Shown one piece after another: positions 61,956-64,000 of a stretch of 64,000 nucleotides of DNA (its first letter is position 1; each line of letters opens with the position of its first letter). Below the pieces are notes generated by a model, which worked only from the letters and a program-made list of their open reading frames with translations, searched no databases and was not told where the DNA came from. The position numbers were made by a program, and so were the translations under genes. Source of the stretch: SAR92 clade bacterium H455. Its GTDB lineage: Bacteria; Pseudomonadota; Gammaproteobacteria; Pseudomonadales; Porticoccaceae. The stretch is from contig CP103416.1 of the NCBI GenBank assembly GCA_024802545.1, forward strand, positions 2,108,001 through 2,172,000, given 5' to 3'.

Positions 61956-63569
61956 TTAATTTTCTCCCTGAGCAGCAGTTTCTTGTGAGGCAGCGCCCGC
62001 GGTGTCTTGTAATGAAGCGCCCGCGGTGTCTTGTAATGAAGCGCCCGCGGCCTCTTGTAATAAAAAATCTTGGGGGAAATGGGCCAGTGCGCTACGCACC
62101 GGATAGGGCGTCATACCACCCATGGCACAGAGAGAGCCAAACTCCATGGTGTCGCAAAGCTCATGCAACAGAATTAAATTATTGTCGCGATTTTCGTTGG
62201 CAACAATTCGATCGATAACCTCGACCCCACGCACCGAGCCAATTCTGCAAGGTGTGCATTTACCACAGGACTCCACCACACAGAATTCCATGGCAAATCT
62301 CGCCTGGGCAGCCATATCCGCAGTATCGTCAAACACCACAATACCGCCGTGACCAATCATCGCTTTAATGGCAGCGAAAGCTTCGTAGTCCATAGGCGTG
62401 TCCCATTGGGACTCCGGTAGAAATGCACCCAATGGCCCGCCGACCTGAATGGCGCGGATCGGACGGCCGCTATAAGTGCCCTGCCCGTAGTCTTCCACCA
62501 CCTCACGCAGTGTCACACCAAAGGCTAATTCAATCAGGCCGCCGCACTTAATGTTACCCGCCAGCTGAATGGCTAAGGTGCCTCTTGAGCGGCCCATACC
62601 AAAGTTCTGATAAGTAGCTGCACCCTCAGCCAATATGGTCGAGATCGCCGCTAAGGTGAGTACATTATTGACCACGGTTGGCATGCCAAACAAACCTTCG
62701 ATGGCCGGCAGCGGTGGTTTGGCGCGAACCATTCCACGCTTGCCCTCAAGGCTCTCGAGTAAGGAGGTCTCTTCGCCACAGATATAGGCACCGGCACCCA
62801 AACGCACTTCCAGATGGAAGGTTTTGCCGCAGCCCTGAATATTTTCGCCGAGGAAATTGGCTTGGACAGCGCGATCGATGGCGATATTTAACAGCTTATG
62901 CGCCAGCGGATACTCCGAGCGCAGATAGATGTAGCCCTGATCGGCACCTACTGCCAGACCGGCAATGATCATTCCTTCAATCAGCTGGTAGGGATCTGCT
63001 TCCATCACCAGACGGTCGGCGAAGGTACCTGAGTCACCTTCATCGGCATTGCAAACTATGTATTTCTGACAACCGTCCTTTCCTGCATCATGCACAGTCT
63101 GCCACTTAATACCGGCAGGAAATGCGGCACCCCCACGACCGCGAAGGCCAGAGTCTTTAACCTGATCAACAATCTGCTGAGCAGTCATCTGCAAGGCTTT
63201 CTTAAGTCCTTTAAAACCGTTCAATGACTTATAGTTATCCAAGCAAACTGGATCGCCCAAACCGGCACGGGCATAGGTCAGTCGCTGCTGGGATTTTAAA
63301 TAGGGAATCTCTGCCACTTCACCCTGGTAAAGGACATGGCTCGCGGGATCTGATGCCAGTGCATCAATAATGCTGGGAATATCCTTGGCAGCAACCGGGC
63401 CGAAGGCAATACGCCCCTGATCTGTTGTTACTTCTAATAAGGGCTCTAACCAGAACAGTCCACGGGAACCATTGCGCACCGGTTCAATTCCCGCGGTTTG
63501 CAGTGCACGGGCCACAGCTTCAGAACCTAGGGCTAATGCGGTGGTATCTTGGGGAATATAAAAGATCAT
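61956..63569 (-). CDS. fdsB: NAD-dependent formate dehydrogenase, beta subunit
   Basis: 537 residues. NuoF-like: a thioredoxin-like N-terminus (1-120), GLRGRGGAAFPAGIKW for FMN, YICGEETSLLESLEGKRG for NAD and the cluster ESCGKCTPCRIGS. The last 35 residues are low complexity with a 24-base repeat (SLQDTAGA) absent from typical FdsB. It passes electrons from FdsA to NAD+. The fdsG end overlaps its start by four bases. Confidence 0.95.
   Translation of the reverse strand: MIFYIPQDTTALALGSEAVARALQTAGIEPVRNGSRGLFWLEPLLEVTTDQGRIAFGPVAAKDIPSIIDALASDPASHVLYQGEVAEIPYLKSQQRLTYARAGLGDPVCLDNYKSLNGFKGLKKALQMTAQQIVDQVKDSGLRGRGGAAFPAGIKWQTVHDAGKDGCQKYIVCNADEGDSGTFADRLVMEADPYQLIEGMIIAGLAVGADQGYIYLRSEYPLAHKLLNIAIDRAVQANFLGENIQGCGKTFHLEVRLGAGAYICGEETSLLESLEGKRGMVRAKPPLPAIEGLFGMPTVVNNVLTLAAISTILAEGAATYQNFGMGRSRGTLAIQLAGNIKCGGLIELAFGVTLREVVEDYGQGTYSGRPIRAIQVGGPLGAFLPESQWDTPMDYEAFAAIKAMIGHGGIVVFDDTADMAAQARFAMEFCVVESCGKCTPCRIGSVRGVEVIDRIVANENRDNNLILLHELCDTMEFGSLCAMGGMTPYPVRSALAHFPQDFLLQEAAGASLQDTAGASLQDTAGAASQETAAQGEN
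61990..62063 (-). repeat. 24-bp tandem repeat in the fdsB C-terminus
   Basis: Three near-identical 24-base units (gcgcccgcggtgtcttgtaatgaa type) encode AGASLQDT repeats just before the stop. Sits beyond all catalytic motifs. Confidence 0.88.
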
Positions 63570-64000
63570 TTGGCGACCCCCTCTTCTGCTGAGAGGCCAG
63601 ACACTAGCTCATCAAAGCGCTGCGCATCCACCCGCGCAAAAACATCATCATTGATCCGCACTGAGGGTGAACAGGCGCAGTTGCCTAGGCAGTAGACTGG
63701 CTCTAGGGTAACCGAGCCGTCTGTGGTGGTTTCGCCGTAGTCGATACCTAGGGTTTGTTTAGCATGGGCTTCCAACGCGCGAGAACCCATAGACTGGCAG
63801 GCTTCAGCGCGACAAATTTGCACTGTATGACGGCCTACAGGAGTGGTTTTAAAGTCGTGGTAAAAGCTGATTACGCCGTGAACTTCGGCGCGGGACAGAT
63901 TGAGGCCGTTGGCAATAATCGGCACGGCGGCATCAGGCACATGACCTATTTGCTTCTGAATGGCATGCAACAGGGGCAGTAACGCGCCAGGCAAGGCTTT
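63566..64000 (-). CDS. fdsG: NAD-dependent formate dehydrogenase, gamma subunit (partial)
   Basis: The frame is open to the right edge, so the N-terminus is missing (about 15-20 residues by family length). NuoE-like thioredoxin fold with [2Fe-2S] ligands in CRAEACQSMGS and CLGNCACSPSV, and LSRAEVHGVISFYHDF before them. First visible gene of the fds operon; a regulator is expected outside the window. Confidence 0.93.
   Translation of the reverse strand, partial: KALPGALLPLLHAIQKQIGHVPDAAVPIIANGLNLSRAEVHGVISFYHDFKTTPVGRHTVQICRAEACQSMGSRALEAHAKQTLGIDYGETTTDGSVTLEPVYCLGNCACSPSVRINDDVFARVDAQRFDELVSGLSAEEGVAK

Noticed and set aside
61996-62060. Repeats at the fdsB end as a mobile or regulatory array
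   Set aside because: They are in frame with fdsB and end before its stop, so simple coding slippage explains them.

Overview
The window looks like a chromosome segment of a heterotrophic marine gammaproteobacterium, probably near the SAR92/Porticoccaceae-type lineages. That placement is inferred from gene content and protein style only; no marker gene was compared. Supporting signs are cmoA/cmoB, slyX, prlC, ttcA, bolA and a Na+-linked physiology (oxaloacetate decarboxylase Na+ pump, Na+/proline symporter). Base composition is moderate and genes are tightly packed, many with alternative TTG or GTG starts.

Layout. (1) 1-1678: left-truncated lipoprotein gene whose C-terminal part is a near-identical 161-residue domain repeated in tandem. 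(2) 1.9-5.5 kb: oadG-oadA-oadB-bolA operon. (3) 5.7-33.5 kb: ordinary chromosomal genes: argS, a macro-domain protein, putP, ttcA, DUF547, bioA, a lipocalin, an exported protein plus DUF1295 pair, smr, slyD, a TSUP permease, a GGDEF protein, nitroreductase, acyl-CoA dehydrogenase plus MaoC-like protein with a divergent AraC regulator, an M16 peptidase followed by cmoA, ALDH, slyX, cmoB, a YSC84 lipoprotein, a hotdog-like protein, and a divergent ald/lrp pair with Lrp-type operators. (4) 33,603-40,836: a tRNA-Arg(ACG) gene whose 3' end is the attachment site of a compact 7.15-kb filamentous (inovirus) prophage flanked by a perfect 50-bp direct repeat. It carries an integrase, Zot/pI, pVI-like and pIII/TspB-like proteins, the major coat protein, a gpV-like ssDNA-binding protein, an HUH replication initiator, two tiny putative virion peptides, several unknown genes and a divergent control region. 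(5) 41.2-44.8 kb: a 1190-residue modular lipoprotein ending in a two-heme-motif oxidoreductase domain. (6) 45.0-46.3 kb: a regulator with two TetR units in one chain. (7) 46.6-52.8 kb: molybdenum-cofactor genes moaA, moeA, moaB, moeB, mobA, moaE, moaD, moaC plus a TSUP permease. (8) 52.9-57.0 kb: an iodotyrosine-deiodinase-like nitroreductase, a GAF-GGDEF cyclase and oligopeptidase A. (9) 57.2-57.9 kb: a BrnT/BrnA toxin-antitoxin locus with a stop codon inside brnA, plus an unannotated 46-residue ORF. (10) 58.1-64.0 kb: fdsGBA-fdhD-fdsD, a soluble NAD+-dependent molybdenum formate dehydrogenase, open at the right edge.

How it fits together. The moa/moe/mob cluster supplies the bis-MGD cofactor that FdsA needs, FdhD sulfurates it, and FdsB/FdsG pass electrons to NAD+; synthesis and use of the cofactor therefore sit within about 15 kb. 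The prophage is the main accessory element: it rebuilds the tRNA it entered, brings its own terminator, and pushes the original tRNA terminator and 3' flank 7.2 kb away. A family of REP-like palindromic repeats containing GTCATCCTGA/GGATCTC lies in at least five intergenic gaps.
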